Shown here: positions 1-5,929 of the stretch, piece by piece | Position numbering within the stretch: the first letter of the stretch is position 1 | Layout: each line of letters begins with the position of its first letter | NCBI GenBank assembly: GCA_024644505.1 | Contig: JAHEHQ010000116.1 | Location: 1-7,668 of the forward strand | Origin: Gammaproteobacteria bacterium | Lineage (GTDB): Bacteria > Pseudomonadota > Gammaproteobacteria > Chromatiales > Chromatiaceae | Direction: 5' to 3' | DNA: 7,668 bases | The notes under the pieces: model-generated | Database searches by the model: none | The model's input: the letters and a program-made list of their open reading frames with translations, nothing else | What the model was told of the DNA's origin: nothing | Position numbers and translations under genes: made by a program

Positions 1-445
1 CTACTCTGCTGGTCAGGTTGGTGAAAAAGAGCTGCAGGTTCTGTCCTTGGATCGCGCCCGTTCCGACGCCGAGTTTTCCGTCCCGTTTTTCCAGGGTGAA
101 ATTCCAGGTGGGTCTTTCCTCCGCCTGTTTGCGCCGGGCCGGCCATAGGGGCCGCGGTGGGTCGTCCTTGAGCATCCTGTCCCAATCGATGTTGAGGACT
201 CGCTGTTCCAGTTCCGATGCGGGGATGCCGCTTGCATAGGCCCCGCCGACGAGCGCACCCATGCTGGTGCCGGCAATGGCATGGATGGGTATTCGCAGTT
301 CTTCGAGAACTTTCAGGACACCGATGTGCGCCGCACCCCTGGCCCCGCCGCCGCTGAGCACGAGGCCGATGCGGGGTTGTTCCGAAGCGAAGCCGGTGTT
401 CTGCAGCACACCAAGAAATAGAAGGAGAACAATGGTTCGTTTCAT
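1..445 (-). CDS. Patatin-like phospholipase, secreted, N-terminal part (cut by left window edge)
   Basis: Reads open from the ATG at 445 to the window edge (148 codons, no stop). Residues 1-20 form a signal peptide: MKR, then a Leu-rich core, with likely cleavage after GFA. The patatin core follows: the glycine-rich oxyanion loop GGGARG at residues 32-37, preceded by RIGLVLS, and the nucleophile elbow GTSMG at 59-63 with Ser61, followed by ALVGGAYASG. The second catalytic residue, the Asp of a DGG/DGA motif, would lie beyond the edge. The family hydrolyses acyl esters of lipids. With a signal peptide it should act in the periplasm or at the outer membrane. Many long proteobacterial members carry a C-terminal outer-membrane barrel (PlpD type), but that part is not visible here. 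An in-frame ATG at 463 would add MIHGAT and has a slightly better upstream AGG; 445 was chosen because it gives a cleaner signal peptide. A promoter candidate lies at 514-542. Confidence 0.9.
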   Translation of the reverse strand, partial: MKRTIVLLLFLGVLQNTGFASEQPRIGLVLSGGGARGAAHIGVLKVLEELRIPIHAIAGTSMGALVGGAYASGIPASELEQRVLNIDWDRMLKDDPPRPLWPARRKQAEERPTWNFTLEKRDGKLGVGTGAIQGQNLQLFFTNLTSRV

Positions 446-489
446 AGTTGCCCCGTGAATCATACGTTTGCCTGAGCACCCTGTACCGC

Positions 490-518
490 TTGAGCGGATA
501 TCGGAGGACCACCATAAT
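490..518 (+). promoter_or_regulatory. Candidate sigma-70 promoter for the guanylate-kinase-like gene
   Basis: TTGAGC at 490-495 (4 of 6 to TTGACA), a 17-base spacer, and CATAAT at 513-518 (5 of 6 to TATAAT). The predicted start is near 525, giving a leader of about 29 bases before the GTG at 554. It overlaps a second promoter-like element on the other strand. This is a pattern match only, but the spacing is optimal. Confidence 0.5.
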
Positions 519-524
519 AGGTCC
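506..524. promoter_or_regulatory. Operator-like dyad centred on the shared -10 region
   Basis: GGACC at 506-510 is the reverse complement of GGTCC at 520-524, around a 9-base centre that contains both -10 boxes. The dyad centre (515) almost coincides with the centre of the two -35 boxes (516). A regulator bound here would block both divergent genes. Arms of only five bases can occur by chance, so it is a candidate site. Confidence 0.3.
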
Positions 525-542
525 AACATGGAATCCACTCAA
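514..542 (-). promoter_or_regulatory. Candidate sigma-70 promoter for the patatin-like gene
   Basis: Read on the minus strand: TTGAGT (537-542), a 17-base spacer, and TATTAT (514-519), which are 4 of 6 and 5 of 6 matches to the consensus. Its -10 box overlaps the plus-strand -10 box almost base for base, so the two promoters face away from a shared centre. The predicted leader to the ATG at 445 is about 60 bases. Confidence 0.5.
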
Positions 543-553
543 TCGTAACGGGC

Positions 554-1054
554 GTGAAGATACCTGAAAACAAGCGGATTATCTGTATTACCGGGAGTGT
601 CTGGACCGGGAGCCGGCACGCACCCCGGCATATGCTGGTGAAGGAAGGTTATATCCGCCCCGAATGGTTCACCACCGGGTATCGGATAACAGACGCCGAA
701 TACCGGCATATCTCGGAAACGGATTTTCACCTGGCCATGTCAAATGACGAGGTGTTCGTTCACGTTACCCACGGCGGAGATTTTGTCGGGATCATGAAGC
801 GGGCCTTTGAGGATGCTTTAACGGTTTCCCGGCGGGGTGTGCTCGTAGTCGGTCCTCAGGAACTGGTGGCTCAGGTGGCGGCGACGATCCCGCGCGCCCT
901 CGTTTTCGCACTGAAAGAGACCCCGATGCAACTCTCTCCTCATCTGGCAGGAGCCGAACAGCGGGATCAGTTGCACAGGTTGGATGTGGATGTACTGGCC
1001 CCCGGTGCCTGGGCCGAGGTCCACCGGTCTATGATCGATGTGCTGGATCAATAG
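554..1054 (+). CDS. Guanylate-kinase-like protein with degenerate P-loop (probable pseudoenzyme)
   Basis: A 166-residue cytoplasmic protein with no signal or membrane segment. The line-up with guanylate kinase is recognisable. Strand 1 IICITG leads into residues 14-21 GSVWTGSR, in the place of the Walker A motif GxxxxGK[ST]. WFTTGYR at 38-44 stands for the TTR of the GMP-binding lobe, YRHISETDF at 50-58 for the DYHFVS-EEF segment, and VFVHVTHGGDFVG at 67-79 for the E-HGN-YG segment. GVLVVGPQ at 95-102 stands for the LLEID-Q strand. The P-loop keeps both glycines but has Ser in place of the catalytic Lys and Arg in place of the Ser/Thr, so ATP binding and kinase activity are unlikely. It is also shorter than true GMP kinases (about 205 residues) and lacks most of the Arg-rich lid. 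The GTG at 554 is the only standard start before ATG 632 that keeps the P-loop region; the Shine-Dalgarno sequence is weak. It diverges from the phospholipase gene and converges on the regulator gene. A role in nucleotide sensing or binding is inference. Confidence 0.72.
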   Translation: MKIPENKRIICITGSVWTGSRHAPRHMLVKEGYIRPEWFTTGYRITDAEYRHISETDFHLAMSNDEVFVHVTHGGDFVGIMKRAFEDALTVSRRGVLVVGPQELVAQVAATIPRALVFALKETPMQLSPHLAGAEQRDQLHRLDVDVLAPGAWAEVHRSMIDVLDQ

Positions 1055-1086
1055 TTGGCCGCGATGAATGTGTTTCGTGTTACTTT

Positions 1087-1104
1087 CTAGTAACTAGTTA
1101 CTAG
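1087..1104. repeat. Perfect 18-bp palindrome at the convergent gene junction
   Basis: CTAGTAACTAGTTACTAG equals its own reverse complement. It contains the stop codon and last five sense codons (LVTSY) of the response regulator gene and lies 33 bases past the stop of the convergent guanylate-kinase-like gene. It holds TAG/TAA in all three frames of each strand. There is no long T-run directly after it on either strand (a mixed T/C-rich stretch follows on the plus strand), so it is not a classical intrinsic terminator. Confidence 0.7.
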
Positions 1105-2514
1105 CTTACTGGATTTTCCTTTCTTCTTTTCCCTCGCCAACCTTCGGTTCAGGGCGGGGCGGGAGATGCCCAGCAGGGTGGCGGCGATGCCCTGATTGTT
1201 TCCGGCACGCTGCAATGCAAGATTGATATGCTTTTGCTCCGCCTCCTTCAAGGTCAGAAAGCGTCCGTCCAAATCGCTTTGTTCAACTGCCGCATCGATC
1301 GGCCGTTTGGCGGTGACCGCCTTGCGGAAGCTTTTCATGGACAGTACGCCGCCGGACTGGTGGCGGGCGACGGCATCGAATACCAGCGCCCTGAGTTCCC
1401 TGACGTTGCCCGGAAAATGGTGGTTGGACAACAGGGTGAGCAGTTCCGCAGGCACCTCCGGGGCCTTCTTGCCGAGAGACTCGGCGGCCTGCTCGATGAA
1501 ATGGCCAACCAGAACGGGTATGTCTTCATTGCGCCGGCGCAATGGCGGGATATCGATCTGGTGCACCGAGAGCCGGTAAAACAGGTCTGAACGAAACGCC
1601 TCTTCAGCCATGGCGGCATGCAGGTCCTGGTGGGTGGCGCAAAGGATCCGGACATTGCTGACCTTGGCGATATCCGAACCAAGTGGGTAATACTGCTGTT
1701 CCTGCAGGAGACGCAGCAGCTTTACCTGGGAAGGGGGTTTGAGGTCGCCGATCTCATCCAGAAACAGGGTGCCGCCCGCCGCCTTTGCCACCATGCCCTC
1801 CCGGGCGCTGTCGGCGCCTGAGAACGCGCCTCTCCTGTGACCGAACAGGGTATCGGAAAAGAGCGCGTCGTCCAGCCCCGCCACATTGACAGGTACGAAT
1901 TCCCCCGAACGGCCGCTCAGCCGGTGAACAGCCTCGGCCAGCAGTTCCTTGCCTGTGCCCGTTTCACCCGTTATCAATACAGGTTCACCGGAACCCGCAA
2001 TGGCCTCAGCGTATTGGAACAGGTTACGCATCTTGCGGCTGACGCTGATGATCGATGCGAATGCCTCGCCGTGCTCCAGATGGTCGGACATCAGATAGCG
2101 CTTCAATGCCCCGACCTGCTGGCGCAGGGACCGCAGCTCCAGCGCCCGTTTGACGCTGGAGACGAAGCGGCTCTCCTCCACCGGTTTTACCAGATAATCG
2201 AACGCCCCTTCCTTCATACAGGAAACAGCGGTTTCCACCTCCTGGGTGGCGGTCATGACGATCACCGGCAGGTCGGGATACTCACGAACGATCTCCGGGA
2301 GCAGTTGGGTGCCGGAAATGTAGGGCATGAACAGGTCCAGTACCACCACTGCCGCCTCCTTGCGCGCCAGCAGGGGCATCAGTTCGCGGCTGTCCTCCAC
2401 TGTTTCCACACCGCGGATGCCGGCGCTCGCCAGCAGCATTTTGGAACTGAGCAGCATGCTCGATTCGTCATCCACCAGTACCACGGTTTGTTGCGTTGAT
2501 TCCTGTTTATGCAT
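1087..2514 (-). CDS. Sigma-54-dependent response regulator, NtrC family (REC-AAA+-Fis HTH)
   Basis: A 475-residue cytoplasmic activator with all three NtrC-type domains. The receiver domain spans residues 9-125, with the acidic pair Asp15/Asp16, phospho-acceptor Asp60 (VVVLDLFMP), Thr88 and Lys110 (YLVKP). The AAA+ ATPase spans about 152-385: Walker A GETGTGKE at 183-190, sigma-54 contact loop GAFSGA at 229-234, Walker B GGTLFLDEI at 247-255, the arginine-finger region FRSDLFYRL at 307-315, and FPGNVREL at 367-374. A Fis-type helix-turn-helix at about 424-463 (GNNQGIAATLLGISRPALNRRL) binds DNA. Phosphorylated protein should open promoters with sigma-54 RNA polymerase. The loop has Ser for the usual Thr of GAFTGA, a conservative change. 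It starts two bases after the stop of the histidine kinase gene, its presumed partner, with a good ribosome site inside that gene's end. Target promoters are unknown; no -24/-12 element (TGGCAC-N5-TTGC) was noticed in the intergenic gaps. Confidence 0.96.
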   Translation of the reverse strand: MHKQESTQQTVVLVDDESSMLLSSKMLLASAGIRGVETVEDSRELMPLLARKEAAVVVLDLFMPYISGTQLLPEIVREYPDLPVIVMTATQEVETAVSCMKEGAFDYLVKPVEESRFVSSVKRALELRSLRQQVGALKRYLMSDHLEHGEAFASIISVSRKMRNLFQYAEAIAGSGEPVLITGETGTGKELLAEAVHRLSGRSGEFVPVNVAGLDDALFSDTLFGHRRGAFSGADSAREGMVAKAAGGTLFLDEIGDLKPPSQVKLLRLLQEQQYYPLGSDIAKVSNVRILCATHQDLHAAMAEEAFRSDLFYRLSVHQIDIPPLRRRNEDIPVLVGHFIEQAAESLGKKAPEVPAELLTLLSNHHFPGNVRELRALVFDAVARHQSGGVLSMKSFRKAVTAKRPIDAAVEQSDLDGRFLTLKEAEQKHINLALQRAGNNQGIAATLLGISRPALNRRLAREKKKGKSSKLVTSY

Positions 2515-2516
2515 AG

Positions 2517-5126
2517 TTATGCACCTCTGGAGACGGGAAGCCTGATGGTCACGCGGGTGCCCGCACCCTGCATCGATTCAAAGCCCAGATTCCCACCGTG
2601 TTTCTCAATAATGGACCGGGAGATGGAAAGTCCCAGACCCGTGCCCCCGGTATCCGTGCGGGTGGTGAAGAAGGGTTCGGTCAGGCGGCCGATGTCCCGT
2701 TCCGATACGCCCTGTCCTTCGTCCCGCACCTGGATCGACAAGGCCTGTTCATCGGCATCGTATCCGGCGCTGATGTATACCCCGCGGTTTCTGTCCGGGA
2801 GGGACTGCAGGGCGTTCAGCAGGATATTGATGAATACCTGCTCCAGCTGCTGCGAGTTGCCCTTTATCATCGGAAGATCGTCGGGCACCTCAAGGTTGCA
2901 CACATCGGTATGCTTCTGGATCTGGTTGTGCAGCAGCATCACCGTTGCTTCGAGCACCTGCTGTATATCCACCGACTCCGAGAGTTCACCGGCATCCTGT
3001 CTTGCCATGTGCTTCAGGTTGCCGACGATCCGCTTTATGCGCTGGGTGTTGCGGGTGACTTCCGAGATTAGCTGTGGGAGCGTATCGCGGGCCTCCGAAA
3101 ACGCCAGACCCCCGAGGGCGAAGTCGCCGTTGTCTTCGTAGTATTCGTTGAGTATGGGCATGACGTCGTTCCAGGCCCGCGACACCAGAGAGGCGTTGAA
3201 CTGGATGGCGTTGTTGGGGTTGTTGATCTCGTGGGCCACGCCGGCGGCGAGAACACCAATGGAGGCAAGCCGCGCGTTGCGCAGGGACTGGGTTTCCAGG
3301 TTGCGTTTCTCGGTGACGTCGGTGGCGATGACCATGGCCGCGGTGACAGGTCCTTCCGCCCGGATCGGTACGATTCGGCCCTCCCAGTAAATGCCGTCGT
3401 CGGTGGAATACTGAAATGTTCTGGTCACCGCATCCCTGAAAACCACCTTCAGGGCGCGGCGATACCATTTACGGAGTTCCGATGGCATCAACGCCAAAGA
3501 GTTTCTTCCGATGGCGCGATTCGCTGGCAGTGCCGGGATGGATCGGTTCATCAGGAGTATCTTGCCGCGATTGTCCACCGTCATGATGATGTCCGGTGAC
3601 TGCTGGAAAAGATCCCGCAGTTTGGCCTCCGATTCACGCAGGGCCTCGTCGGCCAGTATCCGTTCGGTAATGTCCTCGGAAAAGCCAACCAGCCGGTAGA
3701 CCTGGCCGTTCTCGTCCATCACCGGGAATCCCCGCGTCCGGATCCAGCGTGTCGCCTTGTCCGCGGCCTGCAGCCTGTGAACGATCTCCACGCCTGCGGT
3801 GCCGCGCCCGATGCGCCGCAGGGCCTCCTCGAATCTGTTCCGGTCATCAGTGTGCACCGCTTCAAGAAGAGAAGTTTCTCCTCCCGTTTCCACCAGCCCC
3901 ACGATCTCCTGATAGGCGGGGCTCAGGTAGAGGAGTTCGGAGCCGTCGGCGCTGGTTGCCCAGAACGCCTCATCCACGGTCTCAGTCATCTGCCGGAACA
4001 GCTCTTCGCGTTCCATGAGCTGGTCTTCCATGGCCATGCGCTCGCGCATGTTGTCCCGGACTCGCATCAGGAAAACCGAGAGCAGAAGCGTGAACAGGAG
4101 GCCGCCGACCAGCGCGACCCAGGGTCCCTCGTGAAAGGCCTCCGCGCTCCGGAAACGGTCGGTGCGGCCGCAGACGATGGACCACTCCCGATCCGCTATC
4201 CTGATCCGTTCCGCAACCTTGGGTTCATCCGCGTTGTTCAGCCATTGCAGGTAGTTGGCTGTATCCACCTTGCGCGGGGAAAGCCGACTGGCGTAGAAGT
4301 GCAGAAACCTTTTGTCGGTTTCCGCGCTCTCATCCAGCAGCAGCACCTCCACCCCTCTGGGCTCCAGCAGGGAAATGGCGGCCCGGGCCAGACCGCTGAG
4401 CCGGAACAGGCCCACCACAAAACCGGTCAGATTTTCGCGTCGCTGCGCGGGGGTCTCGGCGGGGGGGGTGCTGCGATAGACAGGGAGGCTGACCATGAAC
4501 CCGTAATCGAGTACTCCCTCGCCGTTCGGAAATCCGATCCGCCTGCTGGCCGCTAACCGGCCGTTGTCCCTGGAACGTGCCAGCAATGCGGAAAACTGGG
4601 GCGAGGAGGAGAGGTCGAATCCCGGTGCAAAGTCGGTATTGCCCGCCGGGGCGATATAGCTGACCGGTAGATATTCATCCCGTATCCCGGCCGGTATCAG
4701 GTCGAAATGGGGGCCGGCCTCCCGGATTCGCATGTTGTGCTCCCCGGAGGTTTGGGACTGCTCGAATAGGTCGCGCTGTGTATGCCGGACTCTGGGAACC
4801 CAGAGCAGTGCCTGAATACCCGGATGCCGCTCCAGCAGGGGTTGGGCGAAAGTCTTGAATTCTTCCGAGTCCACATGCTCCGATGCCATGTAGAAATCCC
4901 GCATCGTCTTCATCGCCAGCAGGCTGTTGTCGATGCCATGGTCGAGGGCACGGATCCGATTGTGAGCAACCCACTCGAAATCGAGCATCTTGTGGGCTTC
5001 CAACTGCTGCTGGATCAACAGCAGCGCTGCGAGGGAGATGCTCAGGCCGACGATGGCAACCAGCCAGATGCCGCCGCGTTCCGCCGAAAACAGCATCCTG
5101 GAAAGATCGAGCGAACGTGCCTTCAT
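2517..5126 (-). CDS. Membrane sensor histidine kinase (CHASE-PAS-PAS-HisKA-HATPase)
   Basis: An 869-residue inner-membrane sensor. A first membrane helix lies at about residues 19-41 and a second at 336-354. Between them is a periplasmic CHASE-type domain (RIRALDHGIDNSLLAMKTMRDFY and DFAPGFDLSSS region), expected to bind a small ligand. Then come a PAS domain at about 373-490 (ending GFSEDITERI) and a second at 497-608 (ending ATDVTEKR). The phospho-acceptor His632 lies in VAHEINNPNN. The catalytic domain has the N-box around NILLNAL 767-773, G1 DEGQG 802-806, F-box EPFFTT 817-822 and G2 GGTGLGL 827-833, so it should be active. There is no HAMP domain and no receiver domain. The dimerisation helices are longer than usual, with the insert EYYEDNGDFALGG after the H-box. 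The ATG at 5126 was chosen because it gives the full N-terminus, although no clear Shine-Dalgarno sequence precedes it; Met11 is an alternative. The 123-base gap upstream (5127-5249) shows no convincing promoter or terminator. It is coupled to the NtrC-type regulator downstream. The ligand is unknown. Confidence 0.95.
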   Translation of the reverse strand: MKARSLDLSRMLFSAERGGIWLVAIVGLSISLAALLLIQQQLEAHKMLDFEWVAHNRIRALDHGIDNSLLAMKTMRDFYMASEHVDSEEFKTFAQPLLERHPGIQALLWVPRVRHTQRDLFEQSQTSGEHNMRIREAGPHFDLIPAGIRDEYLPVSYIAPAGNTDFAPGFDLSSSPQFSALLARSRDNGRLAASRRIGFPNGEGVLDYGFMVSLPVYRSTPPAETPAQRRENLTGFVVGLFRLSGLARAAISLLEPRGVEVLLLDESAETDKRFLHFYASRLSPRKVDTANYLQWLNNADEPKVAERIRIADREWSIVCGRTDRFRSAEAFHEGPWVALVGGLLFTLLLSVFLMRVRDNMRERMAMEDQLMEREELFRQMTETVDEAFWATSADGSELLYLSPAYQEIVGLVETGGETSLLEAVHTDDRNRFEEALRRIGRGTAGVEIVHRLQAADKATRWIRTRGFPVMDENGQVYRLVGFSEDITERILADEALRESEAKLRDLFQQSPDIIMTVDNRGKILLMNRSIPALPANRAIGRNSLALMPSELRKWYRRALKVVFRDAVTRTFQYSTDDGIYWEGRIVPIRAEGPVTAAMVIATDVTEKRNLETQSLRNARLASIGVLAAGVAHEINNPNNAIQFNASLVSRAWNDVMPILNEYYEDNGDFALGGLAFSEARDTLPQLISEVTRNTQRIKRIVGNLKHMARQDAGELSESVDIQQVLEATVMLLHNQIQKHTDVCNLEVPDDLPMIKGNSQQLEQVFINILLNALQSLPDRNRGVYISAGYDADEQALSIQVRDEGQGVSERDIGRLTEPFFTTRTDTGGTGLGLSISRSIIEKHGGNLGFESMQGAGTRVTIRLPVSRGA
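2522..2527 (-). promoter_or_regulatory. Ribosome binding site of the response regulator gene
   Basis: GAGGTG on the minus strand ends seven bases before the ATG at 2514. It lies inside the last codons of the kinase gene, whose TAA is at 2517-2519. This fixes the regulator start and implies translational coupling of the pair. Confidence 0.7.
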
Positions 5127-5249
5127 TCAGTGATGGTCTGGTGAGGACAGATCGGTTGGAGGTTTCGGGCGAAGCGGCCGTTCAGTCGATGATCGGGGAT
5201 TCATCTGCAAACTTTTGCGGTATCTGTGCGGGTCGTTGTCACGAAACCG

Positions 5250-5927
5250 TCATAATAACGGATACGGGCACCCAATGGCATGGGGTTTTCGTTTGCCTTG
5301 GGGGCATGATCGGGGATCCGCAACCCGAATATACGGGCGCGACCGGCAGCAGATGCTCTGCGTGACCGCCACCACCAGGCCGCCCAGCAGGCCCGCGGCA
5401 TGGCTTTCAGGGACACTGGGCCAGGCTGTCTGTGTGAATATTGCCTGTCCCCCCATGACCTCCAAGGCGATCTTGACCAGTGCCCCCGCGCCGATCAGCA
5501 GTATCAGGGGGTGTCTGTGCAGCCTCCACTGGCACGCCAGCGCAGCGGCCAGCAGCCCGTTCAGGATGCCGGACAGTCCGCAATATTGCTGGAGATGGGG
5601 CATTCCCCACCAGAGCCAGGCGTCCACAGCCGCTGTCGCCACGAGTAATGCAACGGGTATCCAGTTGCCCGGGATTCTCTCCGACATGAGGCACAGCAGG
5701 ACCAGCGCCGCGATATTCCAAAGTGCGTGTCTGTCGTCACTGTGGACCCAGTGACCGGTCAACAGGCGCCACCATTCACCCTGTTCGATTGCCGTGCGGT
5801 CGTATACCCAGTCAATGGGTGCGGCGCCGGCGTGGAACCAGGCGAACAGCGCAAGTGAGGAGAGCAGGAGGGTTGCCCACGGCACGAAAACCGTGCCGTG
5901 GGAACTCCATTGGTTAGGGCAAGGCAT
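5250..5927 (-). CDS. rrtA: Rhombosortase (rhomboid-family intramembrane serine protease for GlyGly-CTERM proteins)
   Basis: About 225 residues with several membrane helices (for example 17-32, 71-82, 89-105, 119-133, 139-155 and 176-189). The rhomboid catalytic dyad is visible: Ser119 in YCGLSGILNG on one helix and His176 in ESHAAGLLGG on the last. The motif GHWVHSDDRHALWN at 58-71 matches the H-x(n)-H-x3-N signature of the family. The short six-helix form and these motifs fit the rhombosortases, which cut the C-terminal GlyGly-CTERM signal of exported proteins in the inner membrane; the neighbour carries such a tail. The ATG at 5927 shares its A with the TGA of the upstream gene (TGATG), pointing to coupled translation. 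A GTG at 5966 would add 13 polar residues and overlap that gene by 40 bases, so it is less likely. The last 35 residues are polar, Cys- and Arg-rich, and look unlike a conserved domain. The family call is firm for rhomboid and good for rhombosortase; the exact subclass is uncertain. Confidence 0.88.
   Translation of the reverse strand: MPCPNQWSSHGTVFVPWATLLLSSLALFAWFHAGAAPIDWVYDRTAIEQGEWWRLLTGHWVHSDDRHALWNIAALVLLCLMSERIPGNWIPVALLVATAAVDAWLWWGMPHLQQYCGLSGILNGLLAAALACQWRLHRHPLILLIGAGALVKIALEVMGGQAIFTQTAWPSVPESHAAGLLGGLVVAVTQSICCRSRPYIRVADPRSCPQGKRKPHAIGCPYPLL
5876..5902 (-). repeat. Perfect 11-bp stem-loop inside the start of the rhombosortase gene
   Basis: CCCACGGCACG at 5876-5886 pairs with CGTGCCGTGGG at 5892-5902, leaving a five-base loop (GUUUU in the mRNA). 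The stem has 9 G-C pairs of 11. It covers codons 9-17 (S-H-G-T-V-F-V-P-W), starting 25 bases after the A of the ATG. No T-run follows, so it is not an intrinsic terminator. It may tune translation or mRNA decay of the protease relative to its substrate, which is inference. Confidence 0.6.
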
Positions 5928-5929
5928 CA
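5925..5929 (-). promoter_or_regulatory. TGATG stop-start overlap coupling target and protease
   Basis: On the minus strand the TGA stop of the VIT-VWA gene (5929-5927) and the ATG of the rhombosortase gene (5927-5925) share one base. No strong Shine-Dalgarno sequence is seen just upstream, so initiation probably depends on ribosomes ending the first gene. It decides the choice of ATG 5927 over GTG 5966. Confidence 0.65.

Noticed and set aside
1055..1110. Intrinsic terminator for the convergent genes
   Set aside because: The only stem here is the AT-rich 18-bp palindrome. It has no loop and no clean T-run directly after it on either strand.
1837..2499. Long plus-strand open frame of about 220 codons opposite the response regulator gene
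   Set aside because: It lies wholly antisense to a complete, motif-perfect regulator gene. Its protein is Gln/His-rich with no recognisable motif, as expected for a shadow frame in GC-rich DNA.
3777..4556. Long plus-strand open frame of about 260 codons opposite the histidine kinase gene
   Set aside because: It is antisense to the PAS and CHASE regions of an intact kinase, with no motif and a composition typical of a shadow frame.
4790..4805. Inverted repeat CTCTGGG-AA-CCCAGAG in the kinase gene
   Set aside because: It is short, has a two-base loop too tight for a hairpin, lies in the middle of a CHASE domain coding region, and has no context that suggests a site.
5127..5249. Possible promoter or terminator in the gap before the histidine kinase gene
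   Set aside because: A GTGACA resembling a -35 box has no -10 box at a proper distance. No TGGCAC-N5-TTGC sigma-54 element and no hairpin with a T-run was found, so nothing could be supported.
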